Positions 29,751-40,288 of a stretch of 64,000 nucleotides of DNA are shown piece by piece (position 1 is the stretch's first letter; each line of letters opens with the position of its first letter). The notes beneath the pieces were generated by a model. It did no database searches. It was not told the DNA's origin and saw only the letters and a program-made list of their open reading frames with translations. The stretch lies in assembly GCF_000586475.1 (NCBI RefSeq), contig NZ_BAWJ01000002.1, positions 124,001-188,000 on the forward strand, written 5' to 3'. The translations under genes and the position numbers were made by a program. This stretch comes from Psychrobacter sp. JCM 18903 (GTDB lineage Bacteria; Pseudomonadota; Gammaproteobacteria; Pseudomonadales; Moraxellaceae).

Positions 29751-30713
29751 TTACAATGGATTGTCTTCAGCTGCTAATCGTGTCTGTCCTATCCAGTAGC
29801 GGCTAAACTGATATGCCACACGTCCTGAACGTCCACCGCGCTCTGATGCCCAGCGCAACGCTGCTGCTCTGATGTTATCAGGTAGCGTCTTATTTTTTTC
29901 TTCATTATTACTTTCTTTAACGTCATTCGCATTATCTAGATGGCGGTTTGGCGAAAGTGATAAATAATGGCGCACGATGTGTAAATAGGTATTTTGATCC
30001 ATTGGATGAAAGGACAACCAAAGCCCAAAGCGATCAGACAGCGATACCGTCTCATCGATGGTTTCATAAGGATTGACCTCATCGGTTTGACCGTTATAAA
30101 TATTGACATTGTCTTTCATTAGCTGAGGCAATAGGTGACGGCGATTACTGGTCGCATAAACCAACAACTTATCTTGCTCTGAGTCTAGCGAGCCGTCCAA
30201 TACGCTTTTTAATGTCCGATAACTTTCATCTTGACCGTTAAACGCCAAGTCATCACAGTACACCACATAGTGACAACCACACTTGGTCGGCAGTGCATTA
30301 ATGGCGGCGCGTATCTTATCAAGCACTCGCAGGTCATCACGGGCAATTTCAATAATGCGTAATCCTTCACTATGATAGGCTTGTAGCAATGCCCGAATCA
30401 GCGATGATTTGCCAGCACCACGTGTCCCTGTCATCAAGACATGATTGGCAGGATAGCCCTTTAGAAATTGTCGTGTGTTTTGTACCAGTTTTGCCTTTTG
30501 CGTATCGATACCATGCAAATCATCTAAACTTAAAAATAAGTTCACTGCCAATGGCTCCAAATGTCCATTATGACCACCGACCCAGCGATAGGCCAGTTGT
30601 GCAGGATCAATCTCGATAGTGGGCGTGACTTGCCCTTGTAGATACTGTCCGAGTAAATCCAATAAATGGTCGGGCAGGGCGTAATTCGTAACAGGCTTAG
30701 TGGATTGGGACAT
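29751..30713 (-). CDS. DUF815-family AAA-type ATPase
   Basis: A 320-residue predicted ATPase. Walker A is MTGTRGAGKSSLIRAL and Walker B is HYVVYCDDLAF; sensor-like YATSNRRHLLP follows. These match the DUF815 family of AAA proteins, whose role is poorly known. The gene is convergent with rnz and divergent from the kinase gene, with 69 bases to the latter. It is unbroken. No operon partner is visible. Confidence 0.85.
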   Translation of the reverse strand: MSQSTKPVTNYALPDHLLDLLGQYLQGQVTPTIEIDPAQLAYRWVGGHNGHLEPLAVNLFLSLDDLHGIDTQKAKLVQNTRQFLKGYPANHVLMTGTRGAGKSSLIRALLQAYHSEGLRIIEIARDDLRVLDKIRAAINALPTKCGCHYVVYCDDLAFNGQDESYRTLKSVLDGSLDSEQDKLLVYATSNRRHLLPQLMKDNVNIYNGQTDEVNPYETIDETVSLSDRFGLWLSFHPMDQNTYLHIVRHYLSLSPNRHLDNANDVKESNNEEKNKTLPDNIRAAALRWASERGGRSGRVAYQFSRYWIGQTRLAAEDNPL

Positions 30714-30782
30714 AATACTCAGTCGCTCATAAAAATTAAAATGACATTTGGCATACTAGCTATATAGAGGTATCACTTTACC

Positions 30783-31807
30783 ATGAAAAATAGTGCCAGT
30801 AATTCCTCTAATGCAAAAGCGTGTGCAAAACAAGCATTACAAATGCAAGCGCAGCAAATGTTGCCAACATTGACTACGTTATTTTCAAGCTTGAATTATA
30901 GCGAGGTATCACATCAGCGCATCAGCCAGCAAAGTAACAATAATAATAACGAGAATGACTACCAAGGCTTGACGCGTGCCCAGCATCCACAATTTGGTCG
31001 AGTGATGATTAAATGGCAGTTAACGGCTGCTAGCAATCAAAATTTGGCTGGCTTAACCCATGAAATCGGTGTTCTAAAATCTATCAATAATTTATCAGCC
31101 AACCAAAAGAGATTTCGAGACAGTCTTTTTGCTATTGCTCCGCCAATGCTCGCTTATGAAACGCTAAGGGTACAGGTACTAGATCAGTTTTCGCAGCTGA
31201 CGATACTTACCATGCCATATTATCTCAGTGGTAGCTTAGCAACTCAGCTTAATGTTCGAAATCATTCGTCATTAAATCTCAACGAAAGCATCATTTTATT
31301 GTGCAATCTGCGCACCTTATCGCCACTCTACATAGTGCTGGCTGGTTACATAATGATATTAAGCCCAGCAATATTTTGCTAGATGATTTTTTGCCAAATC
31401 ATGCGGATGATAGCTGTATCAAGGCTGATTTATTGTTAACCGATTTTGCTTTAGCAGAATGTCTTAACGCCCCAATTTTGGCAAGTCCTGCTGGTACACC
31501 TGCGTATCTTGCCCCTGAACGCTGGCAAAGTCAGAGTCAGAGTGCAACAGTGCAAAGTGATATCTATGCGTTTGGCATCATGATGGTTGAAATACTAACA
31601 GGCAAGCGACCGTTTCAGATAAGTGCTAACAGCGATGATAAATTACAAGCGTGGGCTATTGAGCATTGCCAACAACCTATTCCAAAGTTGCCATTTGAAT
31701 ATAGTCACTATCAAGGTATCATTAATAAAGCATTGGCAAAGCGGGTGGAGAAAAGGTATCAGAATATGAAGCAGATACTTTTAGACTTAGAAAGTATTGA
31801 CAGCTAA
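30783..31807 (+). CDS. Ser/Thr protein kinase (frameshifted)
   Basis: Hanks-type kinase. The C-lobe is clear: catalytic loop WLHNDIKPSNILLDD, metal-binding DFALAE (DFA instead of DFG), and GTPAYLAPERW followed by SDIYAFGIMMVEILTGKRPF. In the N-lobe, VMIKWQL probably holds the ATP-anchoring Lys, but no classical glycine-rich loop is visible. The first frame ends at 31382 and the real one continues QSAHLIATLHSAGWLHND. One base is missing near 31300-31304. Repaired length is about 341 residues. No membrane helix or sensor domain is seen, so it looks cytoplasmic. GAGG lies 15 bases before the ATG. Confidence 0.87.
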
Positions 31808-31873
31808 TGGCTCTAAACAAATAAATCGGAAAATATAAATCCACCAAACTCTACATACAAAAAGAACAGACAC

Positions 31874-31894
31874 AAAAAAACTGCTAGAAAGCAG
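31874..31894 (-). terminator. short terminator after tRNA-Leu
   Basis: On the minus strand CTGCT / AGCAG form a 5-bp stem with a four-base loop, followed by seven T residues. It lies about 35 bases beyond the tRNA 3' end. Confidence 0.6.
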
Positions 31895-31930
31895 GCTTTG
31901 ATATTTGGTCTAAGATGTACTATCCGAAAA

Positions 31931-32015
31931 TGGTGGGGCTGGAGAGACTCGAACTCTCACACCTTGCGGCGCCAGAACCTAAATCTGGTGCGTCTACCAA
32001 TTCCGCCACAGCCCC
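31931..32015 (-). tRNA. tRNA-Leu (TAG)
   Basis: Eighty-five nucleotides with encoded CCA and the long variable arm of leucine tRNAs. The acceptor stem GGGGCTG pairs with CAGCCCC, the D-loop is TGGCGGAATTGGTAGACGC, the anticodon loop TTTAGGT carries TAG, and the T-loop contains AGTTCGAGTCT. Confidence 0.97.
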
Positions 32016-32104
32016 ATTTTCCGTTACTCTATCATTATTAGCGTTTAAACTCAAACACAATATAGACAGTTAACTGATTCGGTAGTGCGTCTCAGTGGTT
32101 GGCT

Positions 32105-32132
32105 ATTATATAGAGTTTGAAACGTTTGGCAA
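32105..32132 (-). promoter_or_regulatory. promoter of tRNA-Leu
   Basis: On the minus strand TTGCCA (32132-32127) is 16 bases from a consensus TATAAT (32110-32105), about 90 bases upstream of the tRNA. The CTATATAATA context is shared with the tRNA-Val promoter. Confidence 0.8.
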
Positions 32133-32230
32133 CCCCTATTTGCATTTATTTTTAAATATTTATCATTTATTTTCACTTGTTTTTATAAGCTATTGATATT
32201 AATGGTATTCATGTTTATGAGTTTGCGCCT

Positions 32231-34069
32231 TTAATAACGATTATTTTGTCCTTCTTCTGAAGAAATATCTAATTGCTGTAATTTGCGTGTCAGGGTATTG
32301 CGCCCCCAACCGAGTAAATTAGCAGCAGCGATCTTTTTGCCACCACTATGGTTGAGCGCTGCCGTCAATAAAACACGTTCAAACTCAGGGGTTGCCGTCT
32401 GCAAGATATCGGTTTCTCCTGTTTGTAGCGATTGCTCAGCCCAAGCAGCCAACGCTTGTTGCCAACTTGAACTGTGGGAATGAGGGCGTATTTGGTCATT
32501 GTGAGTCATAGCTTGTGAAGGCTGACTTTGCTCTTGATATTCTTCTAAATTAGACGAGATATTTTCAAGTAGCTCTGGTGGTAAATCATCCACCATCACG
32601 GTGTCGCCTGTGGCCATCACTGTCAACCAAAGGCAGACATTCTCAAGTTGGCGGACATTGCCACGCCACTCAAAAGCCTGCATGATGTGTAGCGCTGTCG
32701 GATGTAACTGTTTCTCTGCACTATTCATCTGTTCAGCAGCGCGCTGCATAAAGTAATGGGCTAATGCTGGAATGTCTTCAGGTCGTGTCCGTAATGGCGG
32801 CAACGGCAAGCGAATTACATTGAGGCGATAAAAAAGATCTTCACGGAATTTGCCTTGTTTGACCAGTTCTTCTAAGTTTTGATGAGTAGCGGCAATGATG
32901 CGTACATTCACTTTGACCGGCTGCTGTCCACCGACGCGAAAAAACTCACCATTGGCCAGTACTCGTAGCAGCCGAGTTTGGGTGCTATAAGGCATATCAC
33001 CAATTTCATCTAGAAATAATGTCCCACCATCCGCTTGCTCAAAACGCCCTTGTCGCGTCGTCGTCGCACCAGTAAACGCCCCTTTTTCGTGACCGAATAA
33101 TTCAGATTCAATTAAATCATGTGGAATGGCGGCCATATTGAGGGCAATAAAAGGTTGCTGGTGACGCGGTGAATGCTGGTGCAACGCACTGGCGACCAAC
33201 TCTTTACCCGTACCTGATTCACCAGTAATCAAGACGGTAATGGGTGAGTGCGCTAAGCGCCCAATGGCACGAAACACCGTCTGCATCGCTTGTGATTGCC
33301 CAATGATGCCACTTGGATTGTCATTAGCGCTGATGGCAGGTTTAACTTTGATTTTAGGGCTGGATGTTTTATTGGTTTTGCTGACCAGAGTAGCCTTGCT
33401 AGCAAGCTTGGGTCTGGTATTGGGTTTTACCTGCATATTGGGTAAAGTATCTGATGAATTTTTGGTAATTGTCTTCGGAGTAAGTTCAGCTGTAGAGTTT
33501 GCTGCCGCCGCTGCCAGCATATTGGGCTGATAATTAATGGCTTTATAAATCGTGACGACTGCATCATCTAAGTCAAAAGGTTTTGGCAGATATTCAAAAG
33601 CACCTGTTTGATAGCTATTAATAGCAGAGGTGAGGTCGGAATGCGCCGTCATAATGACAATGGGCAGCTTAGGGAAATGCTCATGTACCCAATCACTAAA
33701 AGACAAACCATCCATCATGGGCATACGAATATCGGTCAATATCACGTCAGGCAACTGAGCGGCTGATTCCTGCTGTTGCAAAATATCGTTGAGGCGTGTC
33801 CACGCCGCTTGCGCTTGGGTAAAGCTAATAACCGTCAATCCTGCGTCTTCAAAAGTATCTGCCAACACCAAACGCAATGCTGCATCGTCATCGATAAGCC
33901 ATAACGTTGCAGGGTTAGCATCAGGTGCATTATTGACCGTTACTTTTGTAGCTTGATTATCAGGTTCTCGGTTATCAGACTCTCGGTTACTAGATTCTTG
34001 ACGGTCTGATGTTTGGGCAGAGCCTTGATTGTCGCTGTTAGATGTGGCGTTGTCATTATATGCAGTCAT
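32231..34069 (-). CDS. ntrC: nitrogen regulation response regulator NtrC
   Basis: Sigma-54-dependent activator of nitrogen-limitation genes, paired with ntrB. The receiver domain begins [16 protein letters not shown] and has the phosphoacceptor in [13 protein letters not shown]. The AAA+ domain has [15 protein letters not shown] (Walker A), the sigma-54 loop GAFTGA, and [12 protein letters not shown] (Walker B). The Fis-type helix-turn-helix is [20 protein letters not shown]. Length 612 residues exceeds the E. coli 469 because of a Ser/Asn/Asp-rich N-terminal extension of about 50 residues, a long Ser/Lys/Thr-rich linker after the receiver, and a loop before the HTH. It lies 83 bases downstream of ntrB. 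Confidence 0.95.
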   Translation of the reverse strand: MTAYNDNATSNSDNQGSAQTSDRQESSNRESDNREPDNQATKVTVNNAPDANPATLWLIDDDAALRLVLADTFEDAGLTVISFTQAQAAWTRLNDILQQQESAAQLPDVILTDIRMPMMDGLSFSDWVHEHFPKLPIVIMTAHSDLTSAINSYQTGAFEYLPKPFDLDDAVVTIYKAINYQPNMLAAAAANSTAELTPKTITKNSSDTLPNMQVKPNTRPKLASKATLVSKTNKTSSPKIKVKPAISANDNPSGIIGQSQAMQTVFRAIGRLAHSPITVLITGESGTGKELVASALHQHSPRHQQPFIALNMAAIPHDLIESELFGHEKGAFTGATTTRQGRFEQADGGTLFLDEIGDMPYSTQTRLLRVLANGEFFRVGGQQPVKVNVRIIAATHQNLEELVKQGKFREDLFYRLNVIRLPLPPLRTRPEDIPALAHYFMQRAAEQMNSAEKQLHPTALHIMQAFEWRGNVRQLENVCLWLTVMATGDTVMVDDLPPELLENISSNLEEYQEQSQPSQAMTHNDQIRPHSHSSSWQQALAAWAEQSLQTGETDILQTATPEFERVLLTAALNHSGGKKIAAANLLGWGRNTLTRKLQQLDISSEEGQNNRY

Positions 34070-34152
34070 TTATCAGGCCTAATAAGCAAGTGATTCAGGG
34101 TGATTGTTTCATAGGTTAGGTCATGGTTTCTAAGCCTTGGGTGCTGGCTGTT

Positions 34153-35577
34153 TTAAGCATGGTGCGTTGGCTGATTGAAAGGCAAGTACAGCGTAAAACT
34201 GGTGTGTTGATGGTTATGATTGTTTTTGACACTGTCGTTAAGGTTTTTTGATAGCTGGGAGCTCACGTCAATCATACCATGGTGATGACTGATGATATCT
34301 TGCACGATAGACAATCCTAGCCCCGTCCCTGCGGCACGGCTGGTCACCATTGGGAAAAATATCTGTCCGATCAATGCCGGATCAATGCCTGAACCGTTAT
34401 CGGCAATATTGATTTGTAGCACTTGCTTGTGCTGTTGCCCAGCAATGGTATGTTGAAAGGCAATGCGAGTTTGAATGTGTAGCGTTGGCTTATAACTGGT
34501 GCTGTCGTGATTGCTCATTTGTGAAGTGACAGGTTGTCGCAGCTTAGGCTCGGACAACTCTCTTTGCTGCAGCGTTTGCTCAAACTCAGTCATCGATTCA
34601 CAGGCATTATTAATCAAATTTAAAAACACCTGTATTAGCTGATCTTTATCAGCGCATAACTCAGGCAATGACAAATCATAATCGCGCTGTAGCGTCACTT
34701 GCGGATATTGATTGACGACCAAAGATAAAACATGCTCCAGTGGCTCATGGATATTTAGCGTTTGCCAATTTGGTAATTGATTGGAGCCAAGGAATTTCCC
34801 AATAAGATGGGTTAGACGGTCCGTTTCTGAGATGATGATATCAGTATAATTTCGCAGTTTTTCAGCCGTTTTTTGCAGATGGCTATTCGGGTTTATCATA
34901 GGATTTGTGCCAAGAATAGCAGGAGGAGCACTATTAAGAGGCGAGGCGTCACTGAATTTGATGAATTGCCGCTGTAATAATTGCGCCGCCCCGCGAATAC
35001 CGGCAAGCGGATTTTTGATTTCATGAGCGACCGAGCGCAGCATATGACGGGCAACATTATATTGTTGCTGTTGGCGTTGCTCCTCTGATATGCGACTTTG
35101 GCGATCCTTGCCCCACATCTCAATAATAAAATAAGGTTGCTGCTCATAAATGACAGGGGTCACGCTATAATCAACTGAGAATGATAAATTACCATTTAGC
35201 GGTGTGCTGATAAGGTGATCATGATCGATAAAGGGTTGTTGATACTGCTTTGCTTGCTGAAATCGTTCTTTCAAAGAACAAGTTTGTTCATGAGTATCTT
35301 CACCACTACTTTTATCGACAGTTACATGGTTGTCATAGTTGTCATGGTTATCACTGTCATAATTGCTGTCGGCTGATTTCAATGCTTCTGATGCAAGCAG
35401 GGTCAATATAGACTGACCCAGTAAGCGTCCACTACTAATAGCGAGTAGTTGTTCGGCTTGGGCATTTAGCCAAGTGATCGATAAATCATCATTGATCCAT
35501 AAAATAGCGGTGAACAAATGCTGTGACATGAATGCTAAGTCAGGTGTCGGTTTTACGGTTGTTAAATGGGTTGTCAT
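34153..35577 (-). CDS. ntrB: nitrogen regulation sensor histidine kinase NtrB
   Basis: Cytoplasmic kinase/phosphatase that acts on NtrC and responds to PII. A PAS domain (LFTAILWINDDLSITWLNAQ) is followed by the phosphoacceptor motif SVAHEIKNPLAGIRGAAQLL, and ATPase boxes NLINNACESM, IADNGSGI and AAGTGLGLSIVQDI. There is no membrane helix. I place the start at ATG 35577 (MTTHLTT) because the longer reading frame adds 15 hydrophobic residues without a family match. Asp/Asn-rich inserts in the PAS and kinase domains lengthen the protein beyond the usual 350 residues. The operon order ntrB-ntrC is standard. Confidence 0.93.
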   Translation of the reverse strand: MTTHLTTVKPTPDLAFMSQHLFTAILWINDDLSITWLNAQAEQLLAISSGRLLGQSILTLLASEALKSADSNYDSDNHDNYDNHVTVDKSSGEDTHEQTCSLKERFQQAKQYQQPFIDHDHLISTPLNGNLSFSVDYSVTPVIYEQQPYFIIEMWGKDRQSRISEEQRQQQQYNVARHMLRSVAHEIKNPLAGIRGAAQLLQRQFIKFSDASPLNSAPPAILGTNPMINPNSHLQKTAEKLRNYTDIIISETDRLTHLIGKFLGSNQLPNWQTLNIHEPLEHVLSLVVNQYPQVTLQRDYDLSLPELCADKDQLIQVFLNLINNACESMTEFEQTLQQRELSEPKLRQPVTSQMSNHDSTSYKPTLHIQTRIAFQHTIAGQQHKQVLQINIADNGSGIDPALIGQIFFPMVTSRAAGTGLGLSIVQDIISHHHGMIDVSSQLSKNLNDSVKNNHNHQHTSFTLYLPFNQPTHHA

Positions 35578-35710
35578 GCTATTGCCTAGAATAAAAGAAG
35601 ACGCGATATAATATTTAACCATAAATCAACACTATAGAGCGGCAAAACTGGCGATTTTTGCAAAAAAACGTACAATGCGCACAGCCAATTTATCTCTAGC
35701 AAGGTCAGCC

Positions 35711-37338
35711 ATGCCCAACACTTCTACCGAGTCGGTTAATACGACTGTTACTACCTCACCGTCAACTTCTACGCCAACAGATTCTATGTTAAAAGACACT
35801 GCCACCGTTTTTAATCCTGCCAAACCAAATATAGCACAAGACAATCAGGCAGATGTTAGTCAAGCAAACACTAACCAACCTTACCATCATAAAGCCAATC
35901 ACAATCAAAACCGTAGCATTGAGCAAAGCAGCGATGTGGTTTCAGCAGCGTCAGCTAAAGCAACAGCGACAGCAGCGACTATTAATGTGCCAGTGAATGC
36001 AGCGCCAAAGATTGGGTTTGTGTCACTAGGTTGCCCAAAAGCACTGGTAGATAGTGAGCGCATTATCACTGAGCTTAGCGTGATGGTTATCAAGTGGCGA
36101 GTGATTACGAAGGTGCAGATCTAGTTGTCGTGAATACTTGCGGTTTTATTGAGTCAGCAGTACAAGAGTCGCTTGATGCCATCGGCGAAGCGATTAGCAA
36201 AAACGGTAAAGTCATCGTCACAGGTTGCTTGGGTAAAGAAGCAGATAAAATCCGTGAAATGCATCCCGCTGTATTGGCAGTAACTGGCGCTCATGCTTAT
36301 GATGAGGTCATTAGAGCCGTTTCGCTGCATGTGCCCAAGCCTGACCGCAGTCAGGACGCTGGTTATGATCCAAAGATAGATTTGATTAATGAGGCGGGTA
36401 TCAAATTGACGCCAAGCCATTATGCTTATCTAAAAATCTCAGAGGGCTGTAACCATCGTTGCACTTTCTGCATCATTCCAAGCTTACGTGGAGACTTGGT
36501 TTCACGTCCAATTGATAGCGTGATGAATGAAGCACTGGCGCTGAAAAATGCTGGCGTGAAAGAATTGTTAATTATTTCGCAAGATACCTCTGCTTATGGA
36601 CTGGATTTAAAGTATAAGACCAGTTTTTGGAATGGCATGCCGCTGAAGTCGAAGTTTTATGACTTGTGCCAAGCCTTAAATGACTTAGGCATTTGGGTGC
36701 GCTTGCATTATGTCTATCCATATCCGCATGTCGATAAAGTGGTTGAGCTAATGGGCGAGAAAAAGCTACTGCCTTATCTCGATATTCCGTTTCAACATGC
36801 CAGCCATCGCATCCTAAAAGCGATGAAACGCCCAGCGCATAGCGAAAACACCTTGGCGCGTATCCATGCATGGCGTGAGATTTGCCCTGATATCGTCATT
36901 CGCTCAACCTTCGTTGTGGGCTTCCCTGGCGAGACAGAAGAAGATTTCCAATGCTTGCTTGATTGGTTAGTAGAAGCTCGCCTTGATCGTGTTGGCGCGT
37001 TTACTTACTCAGAAGTCGAGGGCGCAGTGGCTAATGACCTGCCAAATCATGTGCCAGAAGAGATTAAGCAAGAGCGCTATGAGCGTTTGATGACGCTGCA
37101 ACAAGACATCTCAGCGCAAAAGCTACAAGAGAAAGTCGGTAAAACCTTGATGGTATTGGTCGACGAAATTGATAGTGAAGAGGGCATTGCTATTTGTCGT
37201 AGCTATGCTGACGCACCAGAGATTGACGGTCACGTCTACGTTGATGAGATTACCGCTCAAGTTAAAGTCGGACAATTCCTAACGGTTACGATTGACGACG
37301 CTAGCGAGTATGATTTGTTTGCCAGTTACAAAGGCTAA
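35711..37338 (+). CDS. rimO: ribosomal protein S12 methylthiotransferase RimO (frameshifted)
   Basis: Radical-SAM enzyme that methylthiolates Asp of ribosomal protein S12. Motifs: [17 protein letters not shown] in the MTTase domain, NTCGFIESA, the radical-SAM cysteines in [17 protein letters not shown], and a C-terminal TRAM domain. AAGG six bases before ATG 35711 supports this start over 35675. A Thr/Asn/Ala-rich extension of about 97 residues precedes the conserved core, much longer than in E. coli. The first frame ends at 36124, and the real one begins [15 protein letters not shown]. One C appears lost at about 36077-36080. Confidence 0.95.
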
Positions 37339-37378
37339 GCAGTCACTGTAGCTGATTAGTCACTACAATATACGAGTG

Positions 37379-37405
37379 AAAATTGCCCAATCGCGGGCAG
37401 TTTTT
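37379..37405 (+). terminator. terminator after rimO
   Basis: AAAATTGCCC / GGGCAGTTTT is a 10-bp stem with one U-G pair and a six-base loop, ending in a T run. It separates rimO from the pyrH cluster. Confidence 0.75.
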
Positions 37406-37566
37406 GCTACAATTAGCGCAATTTAGCCTTTTTACACGTTTGTCATCAGTTGCGGTGCTTCCTATATAGTACCTCGGTGATGACACTTCGAGTAAATTAG
37501 AAGGCAAACTCTATTTGTGTTTTACCGCTCATTTTAATTATAATTTAATGCTAACAAGGTGACCTC

Positions 37567-38291
37567 ATGTCTGACAAAAACCCGCGTTACTCTCGTATCT
37601 TGCTGAAACTCTCTGGTGAAGCCTTAGCTGGTGGCAAAGAGATGGGGATTGATAGCGAAGTGCTCGATAAGATGAGCTTGTCTATCGCCCATTTGCGTGG
37701 TCTCGGTGTTCAAGTCGGTATCGTGGTCGGCGGCGGTAACTTATATCGCGGCGCGCAGTTGCAACAAGAAGCTTAGTCGGCCGTGTGACTGGTGATCAAA
37801 TGGGTATGTTAGCAACCGTTATGAATGGTCTGGCGATGCGTGATGCGCTTGAGCGCCGCAATATTAAAACCCGCCTGATGTCAGCCTTGCCAATTGGTGA
37901 AGTGACCGAAAGCTATAGCAGTCGCAATGCCATTCGCTATCTCAAAAATGGCGAAGTATGTATCTTTGTTGCTGGTACGGGCAATCCTTTCTTTACCACT
38001 GATACGGCTGCTTGCTTACGTGGTATTGAAATTGAAGCTGGCTTGATTTTAAAAGCCACCAAAGTAGATGGCGTTTATGACAAAGACCCAAGCTTACATG
38101 ATGATGCAGTTAAATATGATGGTTTAACGTTTGATGAAGTATTAGAGCAAAAACTTGGCGTGATGGATTTAACTGCCATCGCCTTATGCCGTGAGCACAA
38201 CGTGCCGCTACAAGTGTTTGATATGACCAAGCCTAATGCGTTATTAAACGTCATTATGGGCGAAAATGAAGGCACACGCGTTTATCACTGA
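37567..38291 (+). CDS. pyrH: UMP kinase (frameshifted copy)
   Basis: Phosphorylates UMP to UDP; hexameric amino acid kinase fold. [13 protein letters not shown] opens the domain; [26 protein letters not shown] and [10 protein letters not shown] are family motifs. AAGGTGA precedes the ATG by four bases. The first frame ends at 37776; the second begins [16 protein letters not shown]. One G is missing at about 37768-37772, since GAAGGCTTA would give [14 protein letters not shown]. Repaired length is about 241 residues, normal. It heads the conserved cluster pyrH-frr-uppS-cdsA-dxr-rseP-bamA. Confidence 0.96.
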
Positions 38292-38463
38292 TTTGCCTGA
38301 ATACTCTAAACGCTCTGAACGCTCTAAATATTAATACGAGAATACCAGTCATTAAAATTAGATTGGTCACTAATAACTACCAGTCGCTAATAATTAGTAG
38401 TGGACAACCGTATATTTACTAACAAATGAATGATTTATCGATAGCGATAAATAAGGATATCTA

Positions 38464-39018
38464 ATGATCAAAGAGATTAAGCAAGACGGCGAAGCGCGTA
38501 TGCAGAAAACACTGGAAGCGCTTGAGAGCACTTTTAGCAAAGTCCGTACAGGGCGCGCACATCCAGGTATGTTGTCAGGCGTGATGGTTAGCTACTACGG
38601 GTCGCCTACACCTTTGAATCAAGTAGCGAGTGTCAACGTTGAAGACTCACGTACGCTCATGGTTCAGCCGTTTGACCGTACCATGGTACAAGCAATTGAC
38701 AAGGCCATTCGCGAAGCAGATTTGGGTCTCAACCCAGTGACCGCCGATGTGATTCGTGTGCCAATGCCTGCATTGACAGAAGAGACACGCCGCGACATGC
38801 AAAAGCTTGCGCGTGGAGAAGCAGAAAGTAGCCGTGTTTCTATTCGTAATATTCGCCGTGACATGATGAATGACATCAAAGAATTGGCCAAAGAAAAAGA
38901 GATCTCAGAAGACGACGAGCGCCGTGCCAGTGATGACATTCAAAAAATCACTGACAAGTATATCGAAACCATCGATAAACGTTTGAGCAAAAAAGAAACT
39001 GACTTGATGGACGTGTAA
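38464..39018 (+). CDS. frr: ribosome recycling factor
   Basis: Releases ribosomes from mRNA after termination with EF-G. It is 184 residues, intact, with the RRF pattern: [34 protein letters not shown], and the C-terminal helix [25 protein letters not shown] precedes the ATG by six bases. Gene order after pyrH is standard. Confidence 0.98.
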   Translation: MIKEIKQDGEARMQKTLEALESTFSKVRTGRAHPGMLSGVMVSYYGSPTPLNQVASVNVEDSRTLMVQPFDRTMVQAIDKAIREADLGLNPVTADVIRVPMPALTEETRRDMQKLARGEAESSRVSIRNIRRDMMNDIKELAKEKEISEDDERRASDDIQKITDKYIETIDKRLSKKETDLMDV

Positions 39019-39070
39019 AGCACTGGTTTTTCGATCATTTTAGAAAAAATCCGTTATGTCATATCCTTAT

Positions 39071-39109
39071 AATAAGCAGCCAATCTGTCAGTACTATTGG
39101 CTGCTTATT
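39071..39109. other. 14-bp perfect hairpin between frr and uppS
   Basis: AATAAGCAGCCAAT at 39071-39084 is fully complementary to 39096-39109 with an 11-base loop. The 3' side continues ATTGTG without a T run, so it is not a typical terminator. It lies 53 bases after frr. The rest of 39019-39330 shows no gene. Confidence 0.65.
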
Positions 39110-39330
39110 ATTGTGTAGATGGTACCGATAATAGCGTCAATGTTATATCAATCGGATACGGCAATAGGCTTGCTCAGATTTGTACACTGTATTTTATAAG
39201 CGTTATCTTGCAAACTAAATCACGCCCATAGATAGGTTTATGATAAGTTTGTGAATTATGGTTATGACGCTTTCTAATCGTTATCGCAGCCGTTATTATT
39301 ATTTTACCTTAACAATAAGCACTTTCGCCT

Positions 39331-40087
39331 ATGTCCACTTCAGCCGTTTTGGCTCCTGATCTTCTTCCACGCCATATCGCTATCATCATGGATGGCAATA
39401 ATCGTTATGGTAAAGCCAATGATTTGGCAAAGGCCAAGGGCATGTGGCTGGCAAAGATGCACTCGATCCTATCGTCGAGTATTGCGTCAATACGGGTATC
39501 GAGGTATTAACGGTATTTGCATTTTCTAGTGAGAATTGGCAACGCCGCCCAGTGAGGTGGCACTACTTATGCAACTGTTAGCTTCGACTATTCACGAGCA
39601 AATACCACGCATGAATGAGTATCGTATTCGTCTGCGTTTTATTGGTGACCGCAGTCAGCTGAGTGATGATTTGCAAGCATTAATGGCGGACGCTGAAGCG
39701 AAAACAGCAGACTTTGAAGCCATGACTCTAGTTATCGCTATCAGTTATGGTGGGCAATGGGATATTGCCCATGCGGCAAAACAGCTGGCGCAGCAAGTAG
39801 AGGCTGGTCAGTTACGTGCTGATGATATTAATAAAGAATTGCTCGGTAACTATGTGCAATTAGCAGATGCACCAGCAGTAGATATGCTGATACGCACGGG
39901 CGGTGAATACCGAATTTCTAACTTTTTATTGTGGCAGTCAGCCTATGCTGAACTATTCTTTACCCAGACATTATGGCCGAATTTTGCAGCTGATGAGCTG
40001 GCAGCAATGGTAAAAGAGTTCGCTCAGCGGCAGCGCCGTTTTGGCAAAACCAGTGAGCAGATAGTGATAGAGCAAGCAAGTCGTTAA
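39331..40087 (+). CDS. uppS: undecaprenyl diphosphate synthase (two frameshifts)
   Basis: Cis-prenyltransferase that makes the C55 lipid carrier of peptidoglycan and LPS. HIAIIMDGNNRYGKAN carries the conserved catalytic Asp. FAFSSENWQRPPSEV and DMLIRTGGEYRISNFLLWQ are family blocks. Two single-base losses break it: one C near 39440 (GGCCAT read as GGCAT, restoring KGHVAGKDALDPIVEYC) and one C near 39543-39550 (restoring NWQRPPSEV). With both repaired the protein is about 252 residues, the expected size. Without them only the N-terminal 60 residues or a truncated C-terminal part would be made, which could not be viable. Confidence 0.96.
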
Positions 40088-40288
40088 TGGTGTTAAGCAT
40101 TTGGCTGTTATTTTGTAAAGGAAAAAGCTCTTACAAAGCCGCTATCGTATAAGTAGTTAATATTGCTTGTTTGTGAAATAATAAACCGCGTCAATAAGCG
40201 TCAACTGCTATTAGTGGGCTATTGTAGATTAGCTGCTATAATGCACGTTTTGACCATGCGTTTTTCATTATTATAAGGCTCAATAAGT

